Shown in pieces: positions 23,357-33,380 of a stretch of 64,000 nucleotides of DNA. A model generated the notes under the pieces. It was given only the letters and a program-made list of their open reading frames with translations. It ran no database searches and was not told the DNA's origin. Made by a program: the position numbers and the translations under genes. The stretch is from Dicaeum eximium (lineage: Eukaryota; Chordata; Aves; Passeriformes; Dicaeidae): positions 218,248 through 282,247 of the forward strand of contig VWZP01005792.1 in the NCBI GenBank assembly GCA_013396995.1. Direction: 5' to 3'. Every line of letters starts with the position of its first letter. Positions within the stretch are counted from its first letter, which is position 1.

Positions 23357-23830
23357 CTTATTCCCACAGCCGAAGCCGCCTTCTCTCTCCATCGTGGCCG
23401 GGAAGCTGCTCCCATTCATGCTTTAATCCCTGCGAACAGAGGCACGATTCAAAGCGGCTCCTCGCCCATCCGAGCGGGCTCCCCCAGCAGCCTCCGCCTC
23501 CTCCTCTCCTCCCTTTTCTCCTCGTTTGTAGCGTCCGGCTTTGTGGCGGTTTTGTTGGTTTGTTGTGGTGGGTTTTTTTAATGTTTTCTTTCTTAATCCA
23601 GGCAGCAAGCACGGCGCTGCTTCATCGCATCCCCGCCTGTGTTTCCCTCGCGAAGGAACAGCCTCGGAGAGCTCCTCGCTCCTGCTCTGGCTCCGCGCAG
23701 CTCCGCTCGCAGCTCTGCCTTCTGCAGCGTGGCGTTCGGGGAAAGAAAGAGAGGGAGAGAGGGAGGGAGCGAGCGAACAGGGAGGAGGAGGAGGAGGAGG
23801 AAGAGGAGGAGGAGGCCAGCGGGATGCAGG
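23357..23830 (-). other. B3GAT1: Probable non-coding first exon of B3GAT1 (5' end not defined)
   Basis: On the minus strand, a CpG-rich stretch ends at a near-perfect splice donor, GGGAATAAG|GTAACT (last exon base 23357, GT at 23356-23355). It is the best donor I saw inside the CpG island and has the orientation needed to join the B3GAT1 exon at 4487 across an 18.9-kb intron. The 5' limit given is a guess at the pyrimidine-rich tract around 23740-23820; transcription could start at several points. The exon contains short upstream ATGs: one opens a 10-codon frame (23625-23593), and another at 23419 stays open to the donor. An acceptor-like TTCGCAG near 23435 means the last part could be a separate small exon. 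It could instead belong to an unrelated transcript; that it is B3GAT1 exon 1 is inferred from strand, position and donor quality. Confidence 0.55.
23739..23816. repeat. Purine tract in the CpG island (GA then GGA repeats)
   Basis: The plus strand is almost pure purine in two blocks: GGGAAAGAAAGAGAGGGAG near 23739 and GGAGGAGGAGGAGGAGG near 23781. On the B3GAT1 strand this is a CT-rich tract, at or just before the presumed start of transcription, and is capable of triplex formation. Confidence 0.8.
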
Positions 23831-24070
23831 AGGAAGGAGGCAGAGCGTGGCTGCTTTGTATCCAGAGCAGCGCCGACAGGCTCTCCGTGCCCGAGGAGGA
23901 CCGCGCTGCTCATGGTGGGTACCGATTCATCCCGCTCGGGCAGGGGCCCCGCTCCTGCGACAGCGGCGAGGAACAGCCGGGGAATGGCCCCTGGAGGAAT
24001 CGGCTCCTGCTCTGCTCACTCTCATCGCCCACCGGGCTGGCGGCCGCGGGCTCGGGAGCCGCTCCCCCGG

Positions 24071-24157
24071 GGATGGGATGGGATAATGGGATGGGATGGG
24101 ATGGGATGGGATGGGATGGGATGGGATGGGATGGGATGGGATGGGATAATGGGATGG
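24071..24157. repeat. GGATG pentanucleotide repeat next to the promoter
   Basis: Roughly 16 units of GGATG, interrupted symmetrically by GGATAATGGG at both ends. It lies at the upstream edge of the CpG island. Confidence 0.95.
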
Positions 24158-24799
24158 GGCTCAGCACTGCTCGGAGGAAGGGGGAAGGTGACCACGTGCT
24201 GGGTGCGAGGTGAGGCTCCCCTCCAGCCCCCGGGGTGGCAGGCAGAGCTCAGCTCCAGTTCCAGCTCTTCAGAGGGGCACCCTGGGCTCCTCCCTGCCTG
24301 TGCCCGTGCTGATGGCTCCCAGCTGAGCCCAGCTGGGCTCTGGCAGCAGTGGGAGCACTCCTTCCATCCCACCCCACTCCCGTTCTGTGTCACCAGCCTT
24401 CCCACGGCCCCACTCAGCCATCCCCACCCAAACACCAAGTATCCCCGTGTCCCTCCTGGGGGCTGACCAAGGGTCCTGGCACTGGACAAAGGGCAGCAGG
24501 AAGGTTTTCCCGTGGGAAGGAGGCTCTGGCTGTGACCAGGGCTGCCCTTAAGCTGTGACATCTGCACCCAGCCCAGCAGGCACACGGGACCCGTGTGTGA
24601 CTCCAGCCATGCTCAGAACCATAGGGATGCTCCCTTCCTCCTTGGAGACCACTGGGAGGAGGCAGGGCTCGAGGGGGCAGGGGGAGCAGAGGTCTTATCT
24701 CCTGGTCCTGCCCTTTAGGAGCTGACCCAGCAGGGCTGACTCATGCTCAGCAGCAGATCTCTCCCAGCTGGCTGAACACCACGGTGAGTGTGTCTCCAA

Positions 24800-24948
24800 A
24801 TGCCACAGCTGGGCAGTTTAACCTGAGCCAAAATTCACTGCTGAGCTTGGGGCTGAGGCACCTTTCACCTGTCCTGAACTGCTTCCAACCACATCACTCC
24901 TCTCCTCCTGTTCCACAGAGGATGTGCACAGATCCACAGATACTCCCC
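24800..24948 (+). repeat. Dispersed repeat C, copy 2
   Basis: Same family and orientation as 20021-20184. It shares GGGGCTGAGGCACCTTTCAC and TGTGCACAGATCCACAGATA. The two copies flank the CpG island about 4.8 kb apart. Confidence 0.75.
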
Positions 24949-26137
24949 TGCTGTTCCCTCTCTGGAAGGTTACAGTGCCATGGAAACCTGTAGGTATAGA
25001 CAGATTTACTTATGCTTTACCAAAAAAGGAAGAACAAATTTAAGAATCCAACATTCTGGTGACTGGGGAAAGCTCGAGTACACAGGGATCTGAGATCCAC
25101 AGCCTGGAGCAACCTCAGTGATCTTCACCAGGGATTCCCACCATTTTCACTGGACTCTTTGGTTTTGAACCTACAGCATTCAGACTCCAGTTTTAACTTG
25201 TGCATCTCCAGGGGATGCAGAGATTTCTGCTGAGAAGTTTGGAGACCCAACCATTACCCACAAATGATCAGCCATCGAGGCCTGCTGACAAATCCCAGCT
25301 GCATCATCAGAGGGACAGGGATTCCCATACTCCTTATTCCTGGAGTGGAGCGAGCTGGAGAACTCCGCACCACTGCCTCAGGTGGAAATGAGCTTTGCTG
25401 AGCCTGGCAGGGCCTGTGCTGAGCAAAGCAGGGAGGTGATGCCTCCAGGCCACGCTGAAACACTGTCCAGGGTGATGCTGGAAGGAAGGAGCTTTAAACA
25501 GCCTCTCCCTGCAAGCTGCACCTGCTCTGTGGAAGAACAGGATGAACAAGGACTGCCAGCTCAGAGTCCTTCATGCACAGCCAGGCAGCTCCTGCTCAGC
25601 CACCTCCTCTGCAAAACACAGCAGCTCCTGCAATCAAAGGGAACCTGGCCTTTTTTTGTCCTTGGTCTCATTTTCTGCAAGGTACCTAGGGAGAGATCAG
25701 CTCCAAAGACTCCTTGCCTGGGAATTTTGTGCCAGCTCAGCTAGTACTAAGGGTTTCACTGAGCTCCATGTCTATTAAAAATGCATAATGTCCACTTATA
25801 TCAAAAGGGTGGGTTCAGACCAGTGCTTTTCCAGCGTGTCCCAGGCTCTTATGGCATGCTGGAGATGCATAGGAAGGATCTGTCCCTTGAGGCCCATATC
25901 AGAATGAGAAAATTCATTGAATATTTCAGGGGAAAAAAAAGAGAAGAGGTATAAAAATGCTCCTGCCACAAAACCTAAACAAATCAAAATTCAGGGGGGA
26001 GGGGAAGGAGATGTTCTAAACCTGAGATTTATAAAAATTATGGGTGAGCAGGAAAATTTCAGGCTGAGCCCTGCACCAGTGCCTCAGAAGACTCACATAG
26101 GTGGAAAGCATTGGGAAAAGTATCAAGGAAACTCAGG
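24949..26137. other. Upstream DNA without recognised genes
   Basis: No coding or RNA gene seen. An A-rich block at 25928-25990 (AGAAGAGGTATAAAAATGC) precedes repeat D. Its nature is unknown. Confidence 0.45.
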
Positions 26138-26279
26138 AGGGACATAGAGAGACATTGCTTCATCCCTGTGGACAAAAATTACAGCGTGACACACCCAGAG
26201 CTGCTTTTTGTGATCAGAGCAGCAGAACAACCATGCAGAGACACTGCCCTGACATTTCCCAAGCTTGTCCCTTTGAACC
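26138..26279 (-). repeat. Repeat D, left arm of an inverted pair
   Basis: Read on the minus strand it matches 27383-27524 over about 140 bp, starting GGTTCAAAGGGACAA and passing through GGGAAATGTCAGGGCAGTGT. The arms are about 1.1 kb apart in opposite orientation. Both keep the same open frame across most of their length. Family not recognised. Confidence 0.85.
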
Positions 26280-26579
26280 TTCACATATCCACTTTTCTGC
26301 ACGCTGGGTGGGGCTGTGCCACACTCCCCTGGGCCAAATTCCAAGAGAGGGGAATGGAGGAGAGGCTCAGCCAGGATCGTGGGATAAAGGGGGGAATGTG
26401 CTCTTTGCCTGGATCCAGGGAGCTTCACAGAGGATGTGAATCTGGAAGAGGCAGCATTGCTGTTGACAGCAGTGTGTATAAACAGAGCAGCATTTCCCTG
26501 CTCCCTCCCCCTTCTTATTATAGCACAAAACACCCCGAGTAAAATACATACACACAACAATCCACTATAAAAGGAAAAC

Positions 26580-27010
26580 AAAGCCCGGAGCGCGAGCACG
26601 CGCACGCAAACACAGAGACACTGCTGGAGAATACAGCACAGATCCAATTCCTTAAATGTCATTTTTTTAAATATTAATGCCGTGCTTCTGGCTAGCTTTA
26701 TGTAAGGTTTGTTACCACAGGGCTGCAGGCACATGGAAACCTAAAGGAGATGCTCCCAGCCCCACAGCCTGTGCCTGCCCCAGCCACCCTGGGGCTCAGT
26801 CCCTGGCCCCGCTCTGTCTTGCCCTTCCCAGCTCCACAGCCAGGCAGCAGCAGAGCCGGGGCAGGCACGTTCCCTCCAGGCTTTTTTCCTGTGAGGAAGC
26901 AGAGCTGCAGCTCCCTTGTCTCCTCTCCCCCGTGTTTGCCATCTGGCAGTGCCGGGAGCGTCCGTGCTCGGAGCGGCGCCGCAGCCGGGCACGGACACGA
27001 GCGGTGCCTC
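26580..27010. other. Secondary CpG-enriched region between the repeat D arms
   Basis: Two small CpG clusters (GGAGCGCGAGCACGCGCACG near 26586 and GAGCGGCGCCGCAGCCGGGC near 26971) lie 2.7 kb upstream of the main CpG island. I found no good splice donor beside them on the minus strand. A minor promoter or enhancer is possible. Confidence 0.4.
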
Positions 27011-27382
27011 TCTGGGTGCACAGCCAGCTCCTTGGCCGAGGCTGTCAGGGGCAAAGGGAACAGCACCAGGGCAAATCCTCAGTAAACAGGGTATGTTCCA
27101 GCAGAGCCACGGTGCTGGGAGCAGCTGGAGAGATCCCAGTTTGCATCTGACCTGGCTGTCAGCCGCTGCTGCTGCCCCAGCCACAGCTTCACACCTCCAG
27201 CAGCACTGCCTCCTTTTCCTGCCTGAACGTGGGAATTACCTCCCCTCAGAGAGTTTGCCCAGGTTAGCATCACCTTGTGGTGCAGATTGGAGATATGACT
27301 GCCTGCAGAAACAGGGAGAGGAGTGGGATGGTTCAGATTCTGAAACGCCAGGCCTGAGTTCCTTAGACCCAGCCCTGACCTT

Positions 27383-27524
27383 GGTTCAAAGGGACAACCT
27401 TGGGAAATGTCAGGGCAGTGTCTCTGCATGGTTGTTCTGCTGCTCTGATCACCAAGAGCAGCTCTGGGTGCATCACACTGTAATGTTCATCCAGAGGGAT
27501 GGAGCAATGCCTCTGTGTGTGTCA
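27383..27524 (+). repeat. Repeat D, right arm of an inverted pair
   Basis: Inverted partner of 26138-26279. Substitutions are frequent in the last third, so the copies are not a very recent duplication. Confidence 0.85.
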
Positions 27525-30500
27525 CTTGATGGTCCCACTCACCTTGTCATGCAGGTGAGAGGGACCAGAGGTGTGGGAGAGGCTATGGAGGGGAAAAATG
27601 CCAAATTCTGGCTACTTGGCCAAACTAACACCATTCCCCTTCTTCCCACAGTGGCTGTAGCTGCTCAAACCCAAAAACCAACCAAACAAATTGTGTTCAC
27701 CCTCTGTCTGACCAAACCACCCAACCCACTGTTTATGGTGCTCCCTTCAATCACCCCAGTCCATCCCACACTCTGGAACAGATCCTTGCTCCTACTTTGA
27801 TTGTCATTTGCACACTGGGCAAAAATATCCTCCAACAAGCACGGGCTGTCCTGGCTATTACTCTCCAAGGGCCAGAGGCCAACAGGCTTCCCTTCCCTCC
27901 TGGAAGACAGGAGACACCTTCTCCCCCGGCAGCAGGGTGGAGCTGCCCACCCCTTCAAGGCTCTGGAAGTGGATGGAGAAGGTTTCTATCCCCTGATCTG
28001 TGGGTGCAGCCCTCAGGACGCCCCACAGCCTGTGCACAGCACGTTCAGGAGCAGGTCAGAGGCAGAGCAGACCAGAGGAGCCGTGGTGCTGGATCAGCAG
28101 GTGGTGCTCTCCCCTTCAATTAAACCACAGCCTGGCGTTTTTCCACCGGGATTTCCTCCAGTAAAGACACCTCAGCCTAACACAAGCCCCCTCTCCTCTG
28201 CCCTGCTGAGCGACTGAGCCAGCATCAGCTCAGAGCCTGGCAGATGAGAGCTTTGCATGGAGCTCCCCATGGACAGCCCTGCTCCGTAACCCCCTGGAAG
28301 AAACTCCTCGTGGGGGTTACTAAACTAAAGACCCAGCACAGGTGAGCTGAACTCAGGGGAACACCCACGAGGAAATGGTTTAACACACTGCTGGAGCTGG
28401 CAGGAGTGCTTCAATAGCCCCCAGACTCCGTGTCCAGCTCCAGCCTTTCCCCGATCGTTATCCTGGCTGGGATCCAAGGCAGAGATTGCTCAGAGAGCAA
28501 ACGGCGCAGACGGTGCTCAATCATACACCAGGCTGTTCTCTGAGGGGCTGTAATTTATTGGGAAGCACCCTCTTAGCAAACAAACACCACCAGCTCTCTC
28601 CACGTTGCTCTGTGATTAAGCTCCATCTCCAAACTCTCCTGGCACCCCTCACACAGGTCAGGAGCTCTTGTCTTTGCTGGATGCTGCAGCTGGAGAAGGG
28701 AGGAGAGGAAGCCAAGAGTGCAGGCGCTGCTGGAGTTATTGCTGGGTCTCTGGGTGCGCTGAGACAACTCCAGATGGGGACTTCAGGATGACAAAAGTCA
28801 CAGACTCTGTTTTTAGGGGTCAGGAGGCTCAGCAGCCAGTCCAAGCCTGCATCTCTCTCTTCCTTAACACTCCAGCTGTGCTCTTGGCACATCCTCTGCC
28901 CCATTTCCTGCTTTGCTGTCCCCACATTTTCCACCACTGCTTCTCCAGGCAGTTTTGCCTCTTACTGAGAGAGAACCTTCTTCAAGAGCAGCTTGTGACA
29001 CTCTGGGATTGCAACACAATGAACTGATAAAGCGAGACATAGGAGCGCATAAATAATCATAATATCTCACGTCCCAAGATCACACAAGCAATTTAGATTC
29101 TTTTTTCGTGTCCCGTTTATAAATATTCATTTCAGAGATGTTTTAAACCAACAGAGCCTGATACAGAATTGCTCCAAAAGCTCCAGCCTGGCATTCCCAG
29201 GCAGTGTGGAGAGACTACACCTCTTTGCAGCCTCACCTCATCCTGGCAGGGTGAGCACAGCCCTGCAAATATCCACAGGCCATGAGGGCACAGCACAAAA
29301 GAACCTGTGGCAGTCACGTCCCTGCCATGTCCCCATTCCCTGCTATTAACCTCCAGCTCCAAACTGATGTGACAACACGGGAATGACGTCACCTTGTCTG
29401 GGTTTACCAAGCTGCCACCAAACAAAATCACTGAGATATATTTAAAAAAATCTGTTGTGTTCATGCCTAGAAAGAAAAATTAGTATGCAAACAGTGATAA
29501 ATCCTCTGATGGTCACATTTATGTTTTTATCATGTAGTTAATCAGGAAGGAGTATGTTCAGTTTAGATACAGCTCCACACTTTGCCTCTCTAATCCGAAT
29601 CCCAGAAGGGCTTTATAAAACCATAATCTGCAATGCAAAATTGCAAAGCATATGGGAGTGTCTATAGATTTTCCAAATCACCTGTGCCCTAATTTAATAT
29701 GAATAACAATTAGTTTACTCTTATCAGTTAATTGTGCCCCTTGTGGATTCAGCAACACTGCATCTCGTCACCGAGCGCCTTTGTCTGAACAAACTTTAAT
29801 TACGCTGCCTCTCGCCCGGCCCTGCTCCAGGCTCCAGAAACAAAGGTGAAATTGCTGCTAAACAAACATCCCACCACCAGCCAAAACCAGAAGGGAGCCA
29901 GCAGGCTGCCTGTGGAGGGGAGCAAGCAGAGCAGGCCGGGGTTAACAGCAAGGAGTGTCACTGCAGTCCCTCCAGTTCTGACATCCCAGAGCATCCCAGA
30001 GCATCCCAGAGCATCCCAAAGCAGCAGCACCTGGAGATTGGCCAGCCCCACACAGCACTGAGAGCTCTCCTTCCCCTCTCCACCCCAAGCTGTGCCTCCC
30101 AGCCCTGGGCACCATCACCAGGAGGCTGGAGAAAGGCTTCATTCACCTTTTTAGCAGAAGATTGAGAGCCTGGGAACCCGGGTCCTCTTTGCAGCTCTGC
30201 TGCGGATCCCAGCGCCAGGCACTTCAATCCCAGCGCCAGGCACTTCAATCCCAGCCTGCTTCCTCAGCGCTGGCATTGATGGAGGTGATGGGCTGTGCAC
30301 ACACCCACTCAGCCAGCACTGAGGGATCAATCCTGCCCTGCAAACGCTGTTACTGCCCCCAGAAGTGTCGCAACGTTTACCTTTGGCACGGGAAACGCGT
30401 TTTCTTTTCAAGGAGCAGAATTCCCCCTTGTGAATCATACAACAACAACAAAAAAAGAGCTGATTGAGGACGACTGTTCCTACTTCCATTTCAAACACTG

Positions 30501-30656
30501 CAGGGTTTTGCACACATACAGGCCTTCAATCTCAGTTACACCATCACCTTGGCAGCAAAACGTTGCCTTTGCACAGCAGAGGATGCAGGCTACAAACCCT
30601 TTGGCAGAGCTGAAGGAACAGGCCTGCAGCGAGGCAGAGAAAGCCTGTGGCGTGAG
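27525..30656. other. Upstream DNA without recognised genes
   Basis: No gene is supported. An AT-rich, repeat-free stretch at 29430-29790 is a candidate conserved element. Small tandem repeats are at 29987-30020 (AGAGCATCCC, four units) and 30208-30252 (a 22-bp unit, two copies). Confidence 0.5.
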
Positions 30657-31243
30657 GAATGCTCCCACCCTGCTCCATCCAGCCCAGGAATGCTCCCACC
30701 CTGCTCCATCCAGCCCAGGAATGCTCCCACCCTGATCCATCCAGCCCAGGAATGCTCCCCTGATCCATCCAGGCCGGGAATGCTCCCCTGATCCATCCAG
30801 CCCAGGAATGCTCCCACCCTGCTCCATCCAGCCCAAGAGTGCCCCCACCCCACTCCATCCAGCCCAGGAGGGCTCCCACCTCACTCCATCCATCCCAGGA
30901 GTGCTCCCACCCTGCTCCATCCAGCCCAGGAGTGCTCCCACCGCCTCCATCCAGCCCAGGAATGCTCCCATCTCACTCCATCCAGCCCAGGAATGCTCCC
31001 AGCCCACTCCATCCAGCCCAGGAATGCTCCCACCTTGCTCCATCCAGTCCAGGAATGCTCCCACTCCACTCCATCCAGCCCAGGAATGCTCCCAGGCCAC
31101 TCCATCCAGTCAAGGAATGCGCCCACTCCACTCCATCCAGCCCAGGAATGCTCCCAGCCCCCTCCATCCAGTCCAGGAATGCTCCCACTCCACTCCATCC
31201 AGCCCAGGAATGCTCCCATCTCCATCCATCCAGCCCAGGAATG
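30657..31243. repeat. 31-bp minisatellite, about 19 units
   Basis: The unit is GAATGCTCCCACCCTGCTCC followed by ATCCAGCCCAG. Units differ at the CCCTG/TCACT/CCACT positions, and a few are shorter. Since 31 is not a multiple of three, frames rotate through it, which explains several long open frames on both strands here. None is a gene. Confidence 0.97.
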
Positions 31244-32544
31244 AGATGCTGAAGCCATGGAGGGTGTGCACCTTCCCCTCCTTGCTAGAGGAGGCTCCAG
31301 CATCCTGGTGCTGCTCCCTCTCCCTGAAATAATTTTCACCATCACTGGGGTTTGTTGACAATTCTCATTGCCTTTCCACCCCATAAAGTCCTGCAGATTT
31401 TTGCCTCACGGCCTTCAGAGCAGGTGTAAAAGAAGGATTCTCCATAATCTGTGCTGATCTCTGCTCCAGCCCAGCCCTGAGCACAGATGAGAAGGACACT
31501 CACCCTGCTCAAGGCAGGGAATTCATTACCTGCCACATCAAATGCTCCTCACCTTTCTGCTGCCTGACCTCTGCTCCTCTCTGAAATGGGATATCTCCAC
31601 CCTTACCAAGGAATAAGCTGCTGTGAATGCTTAATTGCTTTTATTGCACTCCTGTAATTGTTATCATGACCTTTCTATAGACTATTTTGATGTGCCTCTC
31701 ACCAGGTCATTATTTCTGAGCCATAGGCTCCAGTGGAACAGAAACATCAATCTGCTACAGACAGCAGATCCAAAGCTCATGGTATTTGATCTCTCCTGGT
31801 GAAAAAAGGAGGCCTCAAACTAGGCCAGGTTGAGCTCTGGCATTCTGGTGATGCCATGAAATCCCTGATTTTTCCCAACAGTTCCTCCCACCTCTCTTGT
31901 TGATCCCCTCATCAGCTTAGCAAGCAGCAAAGCAAAAGCAACCACAATTATAAATCTTAAATACAGCCAAGAGCAACTGGAACAGAGTGAGCGGGGAGTC
32001 CAAGCTGCAGTGGCCAGGATAATTCTGCAGGCAGCATTAGCTGCCTCAACAGCAGAGTGAGTCACTCCCCCAGCTAATTCCCAGCTAAAGAGAAAAATCA
32101 GGCTTTGATTCTCCGTGGAGGTACGAGCAGCAACACCTTTGCAGTTCTCATTTCTGCTCCAACCATCCCACACAGCACGATGCCAAACACACGAGGCACC
32201 GGGCAGGACAAGCTGGCAAGAGAGAGCAGGGGCTGTCTTTTGACCATCTCATTCTTCTCAGAACAAAGCCACGGCCCTAGCAGGGTTGCTTTGGCTGAAG
32301 CTGGAAATATAAACCCAACAAAAGCTCCTCCTGCAGACCTGCCAGCTTTGGCAGCGTTCACGCAGGGCTGACAGCCTCACCCTGTAAATAAATTGTTCCT
32401 GGTGAAAGCAGAGGAGCCATCTCATCCATCTCAGGTGCTGCAAATCCACTGCTGGCCTTTCTGAGAGACTGCACTATATTAAGGGAGCTGTTTAAACGGC
32501 TACCAGCTCACCAAAGAGCCTTTTCATAAACAGAAATGTAACAT
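31244..32544. other. Upstream DNA without recognised genes
   Basis: No coding sequence or known repeat is recognised. Composition is moderate. An AT-rich patch lies at 31610-31710. Confidence 0.5.
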
Positions 32545-32690
32545 TTGTTATGCTGTTGTGGCTGCCCCATCCCTGGAAGTGCTCCAGGCCAACCTGGACA
32601 GGGCTTTGAGAAAACTGGAGTAGTGGAAGGTGTCCCTGCCCATGGCCTTCCAACCCAAACCATTCCATAATTGGCTGAATTTCTAATTAT
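32545..32690 (+). mobile_element. CR1 LINE 3' fragment with internal deletion
   Basis: CR1 tail phrases are present: CCCCATCCCTGGAAGTGCTC, CCTGGACAGGGCTTTGAG, GGAAGGTGTCCCTGCCCATG, then directly CCTTCCAACCCAAACCATTC. The usual segment between the last two is missing. Confidence 0.88.
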
Positions 32691-32927
32691 TGACAATCCT
32701 TTCCTCCTTCTTCCCTGGTCTCCCAGCTACTCACTCCTATCTAGAAAGAGAGAGACAAACCTCCAGCCAAAAGTGAGATAATGTCCTGCTCCCTGTGAGA
32801 ACAGAGCAGACTCCAGGGAGGGGCTGCCCACGTCCTTGCAGGAAGGAGCCCCCAAAGCCTGGCTGCAGCCTGGAGTGCTGCAGGAGCAGGGACAGCAATC
32901 TCATTCCCATCCTCACTGATGGCACTG

Positions 32928-33380
32928 CTGCCTTGTTGGGACTACCCAAAAACAGAGGCCAGACAAAGTTAAGACCATAAAAAGTGGTTATATTTACTGA
33001 AGGGCCTTCAGGTACATTTAGGGCAGATGAAGCCCCCCAGGGGCTACACCCAAAAATGGACAACAGGTCACAGTTGTGTGGGTTTTCACACTTCTATAAG
33101 TTTGGTCCATTTGCATTTTGGGGGTGAATCTCCCAATTACAGCTTCAGCTAATGAAGTCATTTAGCCCAAGTTTGCTCGCCCCAGCTCACTTTTGTTTCC
33201 ATCTCTCAGGCCTGAGGCAGTGAGGGGTCCTTGATTCCAGGCCTGGAGAGGAATTGTTGTGTCTGCCCAAAATGGGGAAGCAGCAGCTCACACTGGATAT
33301 GGAGTTCAGAGTTACACACTAAAGAATTGCAGGATTACAAATAGATGAAAAATATAAAAGCTAAAACCCTAAAGCATCCA
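32928..33380 (-). mobile_element. Solo LTR, family A, copy 4
   Basis: The minus-strand copy starts GGATGCTTTAGGG and ends near CAACAAGGCAG. The TATA box appears as CTTCTATAAG rather than CTTATAAAAG. Flanks CACTG and CACAG could be a decayed target duplication. The open frame at 32737-33063 reads from this LTR into flanking DNA. Confidence 0.83.

Larger units (their letters stand above)
22930..24250. promoter_or_regulatory. CpG island, presumed B3GAT1 promoter
   Basis: CpG density is clearly higher here than in flanking DNA, with runs such as CCGGCACTGCAGCCCCCGGG, TCCGCGCAGCTCCGCTCGCA and GGCGGCCGCGGGCTCGGG. No TATA box stands out, as expected for an island promoter. The core (23640-24070) lies just upstream, on the minus strand, of the proposed first exon. 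A GA/GGA-rich tract (23739-23816) and a GGATG repeat (24071-24157) are embedded. Island limits are judged by eye. Confidence 0.7.

Noticed and set aside
22939..24213. 424-residue plus-strand frame across the CpG island
   Set aside because: Low-complexity content (Glu runs from GGA repeats, Gly-Trp-Asp repeats from GGATG units) and no domain. CpG islands often have long chance frames.
30480..31384. Trp/Gly-rich repeat proteins on both strands (up to 206 residues)
   Set aside because: Direct translation of the 31-bp minisatellite with rotating frames; several overlapping frames are equally open.
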